Shown here: positions 22,423-33,654 of the stretch, in pieces
How positions within the stretch are numbered: the stretch's first letter is position 1
How the letters are laid out: every line of letters begins with the position of its first letter
Source: Metridium senile
Taxonomy: Eukaryota > Cnidaria > Anthozoa > Actiniaria > Metridiidae
Assembly: GCA_949775045.1 (NCBI GenBank)
Contig: OX459097.1
Coordinates: 23,866,570 to 23,930,569, forward strand
DNA length: 64,000 nt
Direction: 5' to 3'
Translations under genes and position numbers: made by a program
The notes under the pieces: generated by a model
What the model was told of the DNA's origin: nothing
What the model saw: the letters and a program-made list of their open reading frames with translations, nothing else
Database searches by the model: none

Positions 22423-22524
22423 TGTAGTGTATGGGTTCCCTGTGTCAGTGCTGTTTGTTATCATACCACAGTAGTATTGTAGTAGTATTGTAATCTGTAT
22501 CAATCCGGTTGGAAATATACAACA
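22423..22524 (+). repeat. Putative 5' LTR of the gypsy element
   Basis: Begins TGTAGTG and ends TACAACA, about 102 bp, directly before the primer-binding-site-like sequence. With no 3' LTR for comparison the limits are inferred. Confidence 0.5.
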
Positions 22525-22599
22525 TCTGGCGACGAGGATGGTCAAGAACATCAAAGGAGTATATATTTAATTTGTTTATTGATTTAATTCGAAATTGTG

Positions 22600-23040
22600 A
22601 TGGCAAGAGAATGCGAATTCGACCGGTTAAAAACGTTCGATCCGACTGGAGATGCAACGAGTGTTTCGCCGCGATGGAAAAGATGGAAGCGATCGTTTGA
22701 ATATTATTTGATAGGGAAAGGAATCACAGTCGATGCCCGGAAAACAGCTCTTCTTTTACACGTTGCAGGAGAAAAGTTCCAAGATATTTTTGAAGGTTTA
22801 CCTCAACCCGTTGTTGTCGAAGGCGAGTCAGAGTATGACAAACCATGCGGATGCTTGATATATATTTCGTTCCTCAAGCAAATGTACCGTACGAGCGACA
22901 TGTGTTTAGGCAAATGCAACAAGAAAAATATGAAACTATCGACCAATTTGTATCTCGATTGAGATCGAGTCCAAGCGAAGAACTGCGACTTTGGAGGAAA
23001 CGTGGACGAAAACATAAGAGACCAAGTCATCGATAAGTGC
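22600..23040 (+). pseudogene. gag remnant of the gypsy element (frameshifted)
   Basis: Starts at ATG 22600 (MARECEFDRLKTFDPTGD). The reading frame shifts near 22845 and again near 22975, before the continuous frame that begins around 23002. Between the shifts it encodes YFVPQANVPYERHVF and YETIDQFVSRLR, which are capsid-like in Ty3/gypsy Gag proteins. Confidence 0.8.
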
Positions 23041-24309
23041 GTGCAAGCACGGCTCAGAATGAAGTTGTTGGCAAGAGAAGATCTAACGTTAAAAGATGTC
23101 CAAGATACAGCCCGAGCAATGGAAACAGCAGAGTTGCAGTCCAAGAAAATGGAAACAGATTTCAAAACCGAATCATTGAATGCTGTTGGTACTAGTAAGC
23201 CTAAACCAAGTGAAAAGAAGTTTAAACCAAAGTGTTATCGTTGCGGTAGGGAAGGTCATATCAGCCGAGACACGTGTTGCCCTGCCAAGAATGCTACATG
23301 TCGAAAGTGTAAAAAGGTGGGACATTTCGAAAAGGTATGTAAAACCAAATCACCTTCTGAATATCAGCCTAGAGATAGGAGAAGAAACAAGAGTGGAAGT
23401 AAAGTGAATGAAATTGAAGAACGAGTTGATGACTATGCTTTTGGAGTGAGTAATGCTAAAGATGAACGTTGTTGCTATGTTTCTGCTATAGTTAGTGGAG
23501 TAACAGTAGATATGCTAATAGACTCTGGTGCTACATGTAACATAATTGACAAGAAGACCTTGGAGTATATGAAGAATAATAATGTAAAGTGTGTCTCAAG
23601 GAAAACAGAAAGATCATTGTATGCTTATGGTTCTATGACAACGCTGGATACACTAGGAGAATTCAAATGCCAAATATGTGTAAATGGTATAGAAGCTGAT
23701 GCAGACTTTGTAGTGTATGATGGCGATGGAAAACCTGTTCTGGGATGTAAAACGTCACAAGATCTTGGAGTTCTGAACTTCAACGTTAATTCAATTACAG
23801 TAGATGATGTCACGCAACAATTCCCAGAATGCTTCGAGGGAGTAGGAAAACTGACTAATTATCAAGCCAAGATTCATGTTGACCCGGATGTAAAGCCAGT
23901 AGCTCAGAATTATAGAAGACTAGCTTTTAGCTTGAGAGAGAAAGTTGAAACAAAGTTGGAAGAGTTAGTTGCCATGGATATAATCGAGGAAGTGCAAGGA
24001 CCCACACCATGGGTTAGCCCGATTGTCGTAGTTCCAAAACCTGACAATGATATACGATTATGTGTGGACATGCGACAAGCAACTAACTGTATAATGCGAG
24101 AACGATATCCTATTCCAACTATTGACGAGGTATTAGAGAATTTGAACGAAAGCACAGTATTCACAAAGCTAGACTTAAAGTGGGGATTTCACCAGATTGA
24201 GCTCGAACCGGAGTCAAGGAAGATAACCACGTTTGTTACTCATCGAGGATTATTCCAGTATAAACGACTAATGTTTGGCATCAGTTCCGCACCAGAAATG
24301 TATGACTGA
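23002..24309 (+). pseudogene. gag-pol remnant: zinc knuckles, protease, RT N-terminal half
   Basis: A 435-codon open frame. It has two CCHC-type knuckles (CYRCGREGHISRDTCC region and CRKCKKVGHFEKVC), an aspartic protease site (LIDSGATCNIID) and RT motifs up to FTKLDLKWGFHQIEL and FGISSAPE. It ends in a stop at 24307-24309, just where an internal deletion begins. The RT catalytic YxDD-type box expected soon after is absent. Confidence 0.9.
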
Positions 24310-25655
24310 GGGAAAGAGGACTAACACTTAACAAAGAGAAGTGTCAATTCGCCATGTCAAAGTTGACATTCATGGGATATTTACTAACTGAGAAAGGGAT
24401 CGGACCAACTGCCGCAAGAATTGAAGCAGTCAAGCAGTTTAGAGCTCCAAGCAATGTCGCAGAGGTAAGAAGTTTTCTAGGACTTGTTAATTTCTCTGCA
24501 CGCTTCATACCCAATTTGGCAACAAAGGCTGACCCTTTGCGCAAGCTCACTAGAAAGGTTGTTCCATTCAAGTGGGAAAGTAAGCAACAGGAAGCTTTTG
24601 ACACGCTAAAGAGTGATTTAGAGAATTCAGAAACATTGTCTTATTTCGACAAGAATGCAAAGATTAAAGTTGTGACAGATGCCAGCCCTGTAGGGTTAGG
24701 TGCAGTACTTGTACAGGAAAAGGATGGTGTTGAAAAACCTGTTTGTTATGCCAGTAAAAGTCTTACACAAACAGAACGACGCTACTCCCAAACTGAAAAG
24801 GAGGCCTTAGCAATAGTGTGGGCGTGTGAAAGATTCCATGTTTATTTGTATGGAGTAGACTTTGAGCTACAAACCGATCACAAGCCCTTAGAGTATATTT
24901 ATTCGAAGACATCAAAGCCCTCTGCAAGAGTTGAGAGGTGGGTGCTACGCTTACAACCTTACAGTTTCACTGTGAAATACATTCCAGGACCTACAAACAT
25001 TGCAGATGCACTTTCCCGTTTAGTTAAAGGTCAAGAGGTAATAGTAGATGATGACGCCCAAGCATATGTTCACTTTGTAGCTGTTAATGCGGTACCACAT
25101 GCCATCAGTGTTCAAGAAATCGAGGAAGCGTCTTCAATAGATGAAGAGTTTATTGAGCTTCGTAGATGTATAATGTCTGACAAATGGGACATTTGCCCAA
25201 CGCCATACAAGGCGGTAAGACTTGAACTTTGTGTTTATGGACAATTAATACTACGAGGAACAAGACTAGTTATTCCTAAGAAGTTAAGGAAAAGAATTGT
25301 AGAACTGGGACATGAAGGACACCAAGGTGTAGTAAAAACCAAACAGCGTCTTAGAACAAAGGTCTGGTGGCCTGGTATAGACAAAGATGTAGAGTCTAAG
25401 TGTAAAACATGTCATGGATGCCAGTTGGTAAGTCTACCAAATCCTCCTGAACCCTTGAAGACTACTAAACTACCAACTGAACCCTGGCAAGATGTTGCAG
25501 CTGATCTACTAGGACCTCTGCCAACAGGGGAGTATTTACTTGTTATTGTTGACTATTTTACACGTTTCTATGAAGTTGTGATCTTGAAATCAATTACAGC
25601 TGATAGCATAATCAAGGCTTGGAACCTGTATTTGCAAGATATGGGTATCCAGTGA
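24306..25655 (+). pseudogene. pol remnant: RT end, RNase H, integrase N-terminal part
   Basis: Resumes at LRERGLTLNKEKCQF after the deletion. It continues through the RT thumb, RNase H (VVTDASPVGLGAVL, YSQTEKEALAIVWACERFHVYLYG, LQTDHKPLEYI) and the integrase HHCC zinc site (HEGHQGVV..CKTCHGC). The first catalytic Asp region is AADLLGPLP. It stops at 25653-25655 after a one-base frameshift near 25618. Confidence 0.9.
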
Positions 25656-26134
25656 CAATTAGGACTGACAATGGTCCACAATTTGTGTCGGAGACATTTG
25701 AACAGTACTTGAAACAAAATGGTATGGTACACCGAAGGTCCACACCCAACTGGCCCCAGGCAAATGGGGAGGTTGAACGACAAAATCGAAGCCTACTGAA
25801 AGCATTGAAGGTAGCCCACTCTGAAGGGAGAAACTGGAGACGAGAAATGTACACCTTCTTGCTTGCTTATAGAACTACTGCTCATTCAACGACTGGTGCA
25901 AGCCCTGCTGAACTGATGTTTGGAAGGAAGATCAGAACCAAAATTCCTGAGTTTGGGAATGAAGATCAAAGAGAAAGATTTACAGAAGTAAGAGATAGAG
26001 ATACTGAGAGCAAACAAAAGACTAAAGACTACAGTGATGCACGAAGACATGCAAAACAGAGCAACATTCAAGTTGGGGACAAGGTCTTGCTAGAACAAGT
26101 AAAACAGAACAAGTTGAGTACACTCCTACATTAA
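25619..26134 (+). pseudogene. pol remnant: integrase catalytic core, C-terminal part
   Basis: Carries the second and third residues of the DD35E triad (RTDNGPQF and NGEVERQN) and the following AYRTTAHSTTGASPAELMFG motif. It ends about 60 codons later, without the usual complete C-terminal domain. It overlaps the preceding frame because of the frameshift. Confidence 0.9.
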
Positions 26135-26159
26135 GCTGCAGGGCATTTTTCTAGACATT

Positions 26160-27400
26160 TTTTAACTCCCATGTGGCCGGGTATTGTTGAAAACGGATAC
26201 CTTTTGATCCGTTTAAGCCTTCTGTCCACAAGTAAACGGCGTTTTCGGTCACCAAATTAAAAAAGAACATTTTCGAAAAACGGAGGTTGATCGTATACGT
26301 GTGGACGGCGAAAACGTAGCTTTTTGAAGACGATGACGTCGGGCTGTTCTCGTTTCACTTCTTCTTGGCCTTGTTTCAAATCTTATAGCCTACATACAAT
26401 TGCAAGTTGACTATTTAAACATTCAAGCTAATTATACAAGGAGGCGACGCAACATTTTAAGGATAATTTTGCTGTCTGGAGGGAAAACAGCGCCGTTAAA
26501 CCGGGCGTTATTAAAAGGCTGTGTTTTCACTAGGCGTAACATTCCTCAAGGTGTTTGTTTCCGGACCAACATTACACTAGTTTAAATTTACAACTGTTTT
26601 CACTGGAGTAGCCGAGTGTAAAAAGTCATTCCAACAAAGTGATAGTCCAGAAATTTCAAACTTTGACATCTCTAAATGTGAGACTAAGTTATCATAAGTT
26701 GGAGAAAAGATAAATCTCTCTTGAAGATCATATATTTCTTTATTTCAAGCAAGTTTTAGTATGGTCTGTTTTATGAATAGAGCGATTAAATAAATAGCTT
26801 GACATATCTGTCAAGAAGAACGCTGTGATAGGCAGATTTGTTTACTTGGCCAAGTTAAACCATCTTGCTAGGTAGTTTAAAATTTACGTGATTTCCGATG
26901 TTTTTCGTAGTTTTTAGCAGAGTTTTGCAAGTGAAATCACTGTACATTTTAAGCTAGCTTAACTTTTCCAATGCTGTTTTCACTGTATTTCCGGACTTTC
27001 CAAGTTAAACTAGTCTAAAATGTCCTAGTGAAAACACACCCAAAGCGACTAAACCGACGGTCAGCTAGACCACGGAGATTTTGACCTTTAAAAGAATATA
27101 ATAATATGTAGAATTGATCCTTCTCTTTCATTTACTCGCTAGCTGTTTAGACATATTTACTAAATAAACAGCGGTTGGATTGTAAACAAAGATGGCGCCA
27201 AATGTCTTTATTTCGCCGGTGTGCTACTGTGAAGAGCGCATGCGTGCGCATGCTCTGTATGGCGTTTTATACGCGTGGACGGGAAAATACTATTCGAGTA
27301 CGCTACATGTGGAAGGACGCATATCTTTTTGAATACGGCGAAAAAACCTCCTTTTGTCAAAATACCCGGATACTTGTGGACAGTTCAATCAATTGAATAT
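26160..27400. mobile_element. Diverged inverted-repeat element with nested MITE
   Basis: The outer arms (about 26175-26340 and 27265-27395) are imperfect inverted copies; one carries GTGTGGACGGCGAAAACG. Inside, 26518-27041 is bounded by GTGTTTTCACTAGG and CCTAGTGAAAACACAC, a second, nested inverted-repeat element. No coding sequence. Confidence 0.6.
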
Positions 27401-29300
27401 TAAGTGTCGCTCAAGAAGACCAAGGCATACTCGGCAAAGTAAAAACTCATCTAAATAGATTTCAATCTACGCAGTGCTCCTACATTTCCTTCAGGACATT
27501 TTCTAGACATTTTATTAAGGTAAGAAAATGTATCCTCAGAGCTAGGTTCTTTAGCTATAGTAAGTGAGATTAGATGCTTCAGACTCTATGTGTTTCCAGA
27601 GTTTTAAAAGTGTTCGAGAGTGCCGGGAAGCCGGTATAAGAATTATATCACCGAATGACACCCTTCGAGCCCACCTTCGAGTATATCTAGACCAAACTTT
27701 GAAATCTCTTTCTTTAGCTCTTGCAAGCTCTCTTCCGAGCTATTCTAGCATCTGCTGTTATTATTTCGATTAATCTTCGAGATTCAGTGAACCAAAAGGT
27801 TCGCTTTTACATTAGTACTGGAGGGAGTATAAACTGATAAACTTGATTTGATAATTTCTCTCATGCTGTTGTTTGTGTTTGGTGTTTTCTTTCACTTCGT
27901 TTGTAAAGCACATCTTGGGTTTTCATTTGAAAATAGAGGGCACACAACCCCGTTGAAGCTCTCTTTTATACCTTGTTAAGGTATCATGCGACAAAATGTT
28001 TAAAGAAAATGGAAATTTCTCGAAAAACTGAAGCGATTGTTAAGGATTATAAGTGATTATATTCTTGCCTATCGATTACCATACCAAAAAAAAGATATTT
28101 TGCGTGATACAAAATTTCGCGTGATACAAAATTTTGCGTGATACAATAAGAATAACGAAGCGATTACAAGAATTATCAAACCAAGCCATGCATAAAATGT
28201 CAAATATTGATAACGCCGTGGAGCGTTGCTCTATAGTATTTCCTTTGAAAATTATATTTTAAGCGTATTTTTTTTCTAGTTAATGAACATATTCGATAAT
28301 AGTTTATATTTATCCATGCCAGGTAAAAGAAAAACTGGCTCGTTACCTCAAACTAGACGCTAAAAGACCAAACTGATTTCGAGCTTCATTAGCTTCAGGC
28401 CGATCGATTCGATTCGGTGAGCGCGTCCACATTTATCTACGCTCATACGTGACACTACGTGACATCGTATACTTGAGAATTAAAATGACCCCCGCCTTTG
28501 AAATGATCCCTCTGGGCCATTCGCCGCGGAAATGACCCCGTTAAAAAGAGTGAATTTGGAAAGGAAAGACAATGGATAAGGGATTAGTGTACAAAAAATG
28601 TCTCAGCAATATATTAACAAACCAATCACATTTTATTGAAACATAAATAATATTGAGGGAAAGTGTCGTTATAAGTTATATATATTTGCTTTGATTGTTT
28701 TCCTTTTTTTTTTAATTTCTTATTTTCGATTTTGTCCACTTTCTCTTTTTTCATTGAATGAGCAAGTTTATTTTTTTTGTTATTTTAAATGATTTGATTT
28801 TGATTTTGCTCCTGCTTTAATATACATGCAAGTTGCCAGTAGTTTTACGGCACGCGGGAGTAATTTTACTGCACTCAAGTAGAAGCACTTCAAAATCGCC
28901 CATGCGCTTTAGCTAGCTCTGTATTTGGTAGTTCTACCGGAACGGACGATTTGGCGACCAACAGAGCAGGAACTGTTTGCATTTAAAGACATCGAGTTAG
29001 CTCGATGTAAAAAGCGAAGAAAGCGAACGTCAAAAAAGCTTTAGAAGTCGAACGAAATAAGCAATTGACTGCTTGGTCAATAAGCGACAAGGTTAACTCC
29101 AGATCAAATTAACAGAAGCAAAGTGCATGGAAACAAATCCGGCAAATCTCGCGTTGAGATTTTAGAATATTTACGAACTTTAGGATGTTAACTACCTATA
29201 AGTTTGAAAGTTAATAAAGAAATAACCAAGCGCTGAATAAAAAAATGAGGCACGTTATTGTAAATATTTGACATGCTAAGATTCTGTCGATCAATCAAAT
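27401..29300. other. Intergenic, no gene recognised
   Basis: 27411-27525 is the unoccupied paralog of the sequence interrupted at 21796-26160. A GCGTGATACAAAATTT motif repeats three times at 28100-28150. The rest is AT-rich with no convincing open frame or RNA. Confidence 0.5.
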
Positions 29301-29306
29301 CCATTA

Positions 29307-29471
29307 GGCTAGGTTTACACGGGACCGGACGAATTTTGACCGGTCAAAAAATCGTCCTGGACATGCTGTTCACACGTAACCGAACAATGTTTTCGTCCTG
29401 TTTAGACGAATATTTGATCGGTTTAGCGCGGTCCCGGTCAAAAATTCGTCCGGTCCCGTGTAAACGTAGCC
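29307..29471. mobile_element. 165-bp MITE with TTA duplication (PIF/Harbinger-like)
   Basis: The ends GGCTAGGTTTACACGGGACC and GGTCCCGTGTAAACGTAGCC are inverted. Both flanks are TTA (29304-29306, 29472-29474), the target duplication typical of PIF/Harbinger elements. Confidence 0.75.
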
Positions 29472-29634
29472 TTAGAAACCTCTAGCGATTCGCATCGCGG
29501 TACCTGTCATAATAACTTCAAAACAATTTTATTTTTACAAATTCGATTTCAATATCGAAATCTCTGTTCTTTTAGCTTTATTAAAGAATATATATACTTT
29601 ATTTTGATAAAGGTACTTTTTGACAAACAATTTA

Positions 29635-29935
29635 GAAGGAAAACTAATTGTGAAGACAACGAACAAAAACAACGAGAACTATATGCAAATATAGCTAGAT
29701 CGAACTAGATTTACAATACGTTTAGTCACGTTGAGTCTTTTTCCTTTTGTATTTAGACTCTATTTTACTTTCCTTGTGTTTTGTACATCTCTTTACACTT
29801 TACTTAACATATTGTCAATCTAGTTCAATCTAGCCATATATTAGCATATAGTTCTTGTAATTCATTAACCTGATGATGTTGTCGAGATGACAACGAAACG
29901 TTGTTTTTTACAATTAGTTTTCCTTCTAAAATATA
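29635..29935. mobile_element. Inverted-repeat element with hammerhead-like motif
   Basis: The arms contain GGAAAACTAATTGTGAAGAC and its complement near 29915-29935, with AGATCGAACTAGATT-type inner arms. At 29870-29900 is CTGATGA, one base, a GTTGTC/GACAAC stem and GAAAC. Sequence 29936-30640 shows no gene. Confidence 0.65.
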
Positions 29936-30639
29936 CTTTATTACAGATATTTTAAAAGCTGTACGCACTACGCGACGCCCTTCTGCATGCATGCAAATCA
30001 TGTGAGGTACCTCGCACCATGCTCACAACCGGTCCTCACAGCGGATACGCAGTAGGCTACGTCTGTATTGAATATTTAATTCATTTTAAGGTGTGCTCGC
30101 TAAAGTCAGTTTCACAATCCCGGCTGCACAAGCTCTCTTCGACATTATTTCAGGTAAGATCTTCATAGAACGATAATCGTTGATTTATTAAAATTGATAT
30201 CTCTATTAGCATATACCGTAAATTATCTATCTATCCCACGTGGCTTTCGCAAAGCACATGCAAACAGATTATAGACTACTTGAATGACGCATTTTACCCA
30301 CGCCACACAACAACTTCGACATGGCGCCAGAAGTGGTTTTATATAGTACATCGATTCGATTCAAGCTAATAACTATTTAGGATCAATGCTAGTGTATAAG
30401 AAACCACATATGAAGAACAGTATCAAAACAAATCGATATTTAAGCGGTCAGAAAATTTTGAAAGTTCTTGCGAACGTTTCCGCTGTTAATCAATATCAAA
30501 TGTTATAACCTATAATTGATAATTGCTGGAACTAACATAGTTTGCTATATAGCGTTTTATAATGATGGTGAAATAGAAAAAAGCTCATTTAAATGATAAC
30601 CGTAAGAACTAAAGACTGTATAGTTATAAAATACATAAA

Positions 30640-31400
30640 CTCCGGGATAAACCATATTGATTTAGATATGAGCAATCAGCTGTACTGAATCTTTTGGGAT
30701 TACATATCGATGGAAATGTTGGGGTTACCATATTCAACATATTACTTCTATTAAAGTATCGAATGGGTAGTGTATGCTATATAAAATGAGAAACCTGACA
30801 AATGATGTGAAATTGTTAAACTCTGTTTAAAGTTCACTGTTCAACATCACGAACCGACGGCATGCAACAGCAGCGCGAATTGTAACTGGAGCGGATTATT
30901 CTTTCAGATCTCATGAGCTCCTAACTGAGGGGGATATACGGATTCGTCAGAAGTGGTTAGAATTGCGGATTTGAGCCCTTTCTCTACTTGGACTCCTTAG
31001 AGAAACTGACCTTAGTCGTGACGCGACCTTACTTTGCGTGACATCGTAATTGTTAGTTGTTAATTGATTTTTTTAAAGTCTGTTTTCAAATAATATAGTT
31101 CTAAAGTTTTTCTTACGGATTTGCGGATTTCAAAAGCTCCCTATGACTCCCTCCTAACTAAATTAGGCTGACAGAGAGACTGAAAAAAAGACTTGACCAT
31201 TATTGACCATTATGGTAAGCCTATTTCAACGTACTGACCTCCATAACTATGACCTAAGTAAACTAAATAAGCCTAGAACAAACTTTGTGAAACGCTCCTT
31301 TTCATATTGTGTTGCTAGTATTGTATGGAATGTGGTGCTACACAGCGAAGGCAGCTTGATAATTTGACATCTTTTATAATAGCTCTGCAGGAGGGAAAGC
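30640..31400 (+). mobile_element. Decayed LINE relic (ORF2 C-terminal region)
   Basis: Across several frames the strand reads as the end of a non-LTR ORF2: a LLGLHIDGN-like segment (about 30690), RRHATAARIVTGADYSFRSH (about 30855-30915), and a final TNFVKRSFSYC..VWN block (about 31275-31330). Multiple stops and frameshifts. It resembles CR1/Rex-type ends and is older than the copy at 5225-5785. Confidence 0.7.
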
Positions 31401-31529
31401 AATAGCACGCAAAAGAATCATTTTAACACCGAAATATCACAAACACGATGTATATATGTATACATGTATGTTTACTTGGGCATACAGTTTGATAATGAAT
31501 AGGAATGCGAGAAGGCATGTCATTTTTTA

Positions 31530-32340
31530 TTACTTGAATATTTCGGCCTTTATCCAAAGGCCATCTACAGCAAAGTGAACTGAATATGAATCTAAATTAG
31601 TTTAAGAGGCTCAAGGAAATCGATTGTCCTTGTTCATTCAAGCTAGGCTTTTGTTCTTTTATTAATAATGCTTCTGATGTTTTTCTTTTTCTGTAATGTC
31701 TAAGTTTGACGCGAGAATACTCGAGTGTTCGATGTTTATGGTATCAGTGTCCTGTTTTTATGGGTTATAGACAACATCATCAGTAAAGCTAAAAACAAAC
31801 AAGATAACGTATCTCACAGCCAAGATGTCAACGATCAAGATATCTCAACTATGTCCAAAACAATCACATTGACTTACAAAGGAAACAAAGAAGTCGAACT
31901 AGTAAAAAAGCTAAAACAAACTACAAAAAAATACTTCCACCTGATGTGAAAGCCGTTTTTGCGTTTAAAGCTAATAAACTAGCATCACGCTTCAAGTAAA
32001 TAGATAGAACAAAGTTTCGACATAAACACAACATTGTCTACAAACTAGAATGACCACAAGAATGTTGTCCTCACACCTACATTGGGGAAACAGCTAGAAG
32101 AATAGAGGAACGCATAGCAGAACATAGTGGAAAAGACAAGAAATCACTCCGCCTCTTTCACTAAACATAGCATTGAAACAGGACACGATACCATAAACAA
32201 CACTCGAGTATTCTCGCGTCTAACTTAAGATATTACAGAAAAAGAAAAACATCAGAAGCATTATTTATAAAAGAACAAAAGCCTAGCTTGAATGAAAAAG
32301 GACAATCGAGTAATGCAGTTGAAGAACTCAAATATGTGAG
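31530..32340 (+). mobile_element. Penelope-like element remnant with GIY-YIG endonuclease and inverted tail
   Basis: Forward frames (32050-32330) encode CCPHTYIGETARRIEERIAEH, then KHSIETGHDT and EALFIKEQKPSLNEKGQS, the GIY-YIG endonuclease end of Penelope-like elements, interrupted by stops. An upstream open frame (31725-31949) contains LTYKGNKEVELVKKLK, which also precedes the endonuclease in these elements. The tail 32190-32335 is repeated in inverted orientation at 31600-31745. Such partial inverted terminal copies are characteristic of the class. The inverted copy continues past the coding end into a hairpin motif (31541-31570). The reverse transcriptase domain is missing. Confidence 0.8.
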
Positions 32341-32999
32341 TTTTGCTAAACATCACATTTTCGCAGTTTTCTTTAAAACGACTCCAAGTTTTTTATTTAA
32401 ACTTCCCACATCATAAGACCAGAGCTTTATCTAAATTGTAGTGAAAGTCTACAGCTTGTCCTATTCAAACTTGGGAGAAAACATTCTTTAAAGTGAGCTG
32501 TGCCGACACAGCTCACCACGCTAGAGATAATTTATATTGGTCTCGCTCGCTCCATACGACTAAGTTCAAGTGAATATTGCATACATACTTCGCCTATTAA
32601 GTGCTCTCTTCAAATTTCGTTTTTTTATAAGATAAATCAACTATCAAAACTTAATTCATCTAAAATATTTGTTTTAAATTTGAAATGCTGATATTTTTTT
32701 CGGCTTTCAACCTCGCGCGTGATGCATTCTGGGCTCAAGAACAAGTGAGAAATTGTTTGAAAATTCATGAGTCTTTAAAAGCTTTTTTTCGCAACTTTCA
32801 CGCTTTATTTTTCAATTCCAATGCAACATAGCTTGAACATTAGTCCTCAAAGAACATAATTTATAGGTAAGAAACTGTTTTTTACCGTTTTAACTACAAT
32901 ATTTTGTTTTATTTCAAACATGTTCAGAGAGTCCACTCGAGTGTTTCGATCTGTTAACTATCTTAGAGTTTTGGTAAAGAATTGTCATCATTGTCAGCA
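32341..32999. other. Intergenic, no gene recognised
   Basis: AT-rich unique sequence between the Penelope-like remnant and the satellite units; no convincing open frame. Confidence 0.5.
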
Positions 33000-33390
33000 A
33001 AAATGTTAACTTAACTTTACCTAAAATGGAAAATAGCGAGTAAACTAGTATAGGCTGCGTCGGTGTTTGATATAAACGATAGGTAATAGAATGAAATTTG
33101 TAACACCGTAAAAAATTGTTAACTTAACTTTACTTAAATGGAAACTAGCGAGTAAACTAGTATAGGCTGCGTCGGTGTTTGATATAAACGATAGGTAATA
33201 GAATGAAATTTGTACTGCACCGTAAAAAAATGTTAACTTAACTTTACTTAAATGGAAACTAGCGAGTAAACTAGTATAGGCTGCGTCGGTGTTTGATATA
33301 AACGATAGGTAATAGGATGAAATTTGGAACTGACACCGTAAAAAATGTTAACTTAACTGTCGTTACGAGCTTTAGCCCGTCGGAGTACAA
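33000..33390 (+). repeat. ~112-bp satellite array, 3 copies plus terminal hairpin block
   Basis: Units start at about 33027, 33139 and 33253 (spacing 112-114), with AACTAGCGAGTAAACTAGTA and GGTGTTTGATATAAACGATA. The last unit runs into CTGTCGTTACGAGCTTTAGC, a variant of the hairpin block that also ends other copies. The layout (tandem units plus a conserved hairpin end) recalls Helentron-associated elements. Confidence 0.85.
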
Positions 33391-33654
33391 AGTTTAATAA
33401 GTTTCAGGTTTCTGCTTTCATTTAAATGCTACTCAAGCATATAATTGTTTAGTGTCAAGCATAAACCACAAACAAGCTTCATTTTGACCAACAGTCTGAA
33501 CAGGCCCATAGTTATAGAGCTGAATAATTTGGAAACCCAACAGAGTTCAAAAAACAGGTTTCTATAGTGGTCGACCTACGCGAAGCTTTGTTAATACAAT
33601 TGAAAAGAAATGTATAATAAGATATAATAGCAAGTGTCTAACAAAATGTAAACA

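Larger units (their letters stand above)
22423..26134 (+). mobile_element. Decayed Ty3/gypsy LTR retrotransposon, 3' truncated
   Basis: Order: short putative 5' LTR (22423-22524), primer-binding-site-like TGGCGACGAGGATGG at 22527, gag, zinc knuckles, protease, reverse transcriptase, RNase H, integrase. The RT-RNaseH-integrase order is that of Ty3/gypsy; a very short LTR would suit Mag-like lineages. Gag and pol are broken by at least three frameshifts, a deletion removes the RT active-site region, and there is no recognisable 3' LTR. The copy is dead. Upstream GCAGTACTCC and downstream ACACTCCTACATT together match one uninterrupted stretch at about 27472, which marks the insertion point. Confidence 0.9.
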
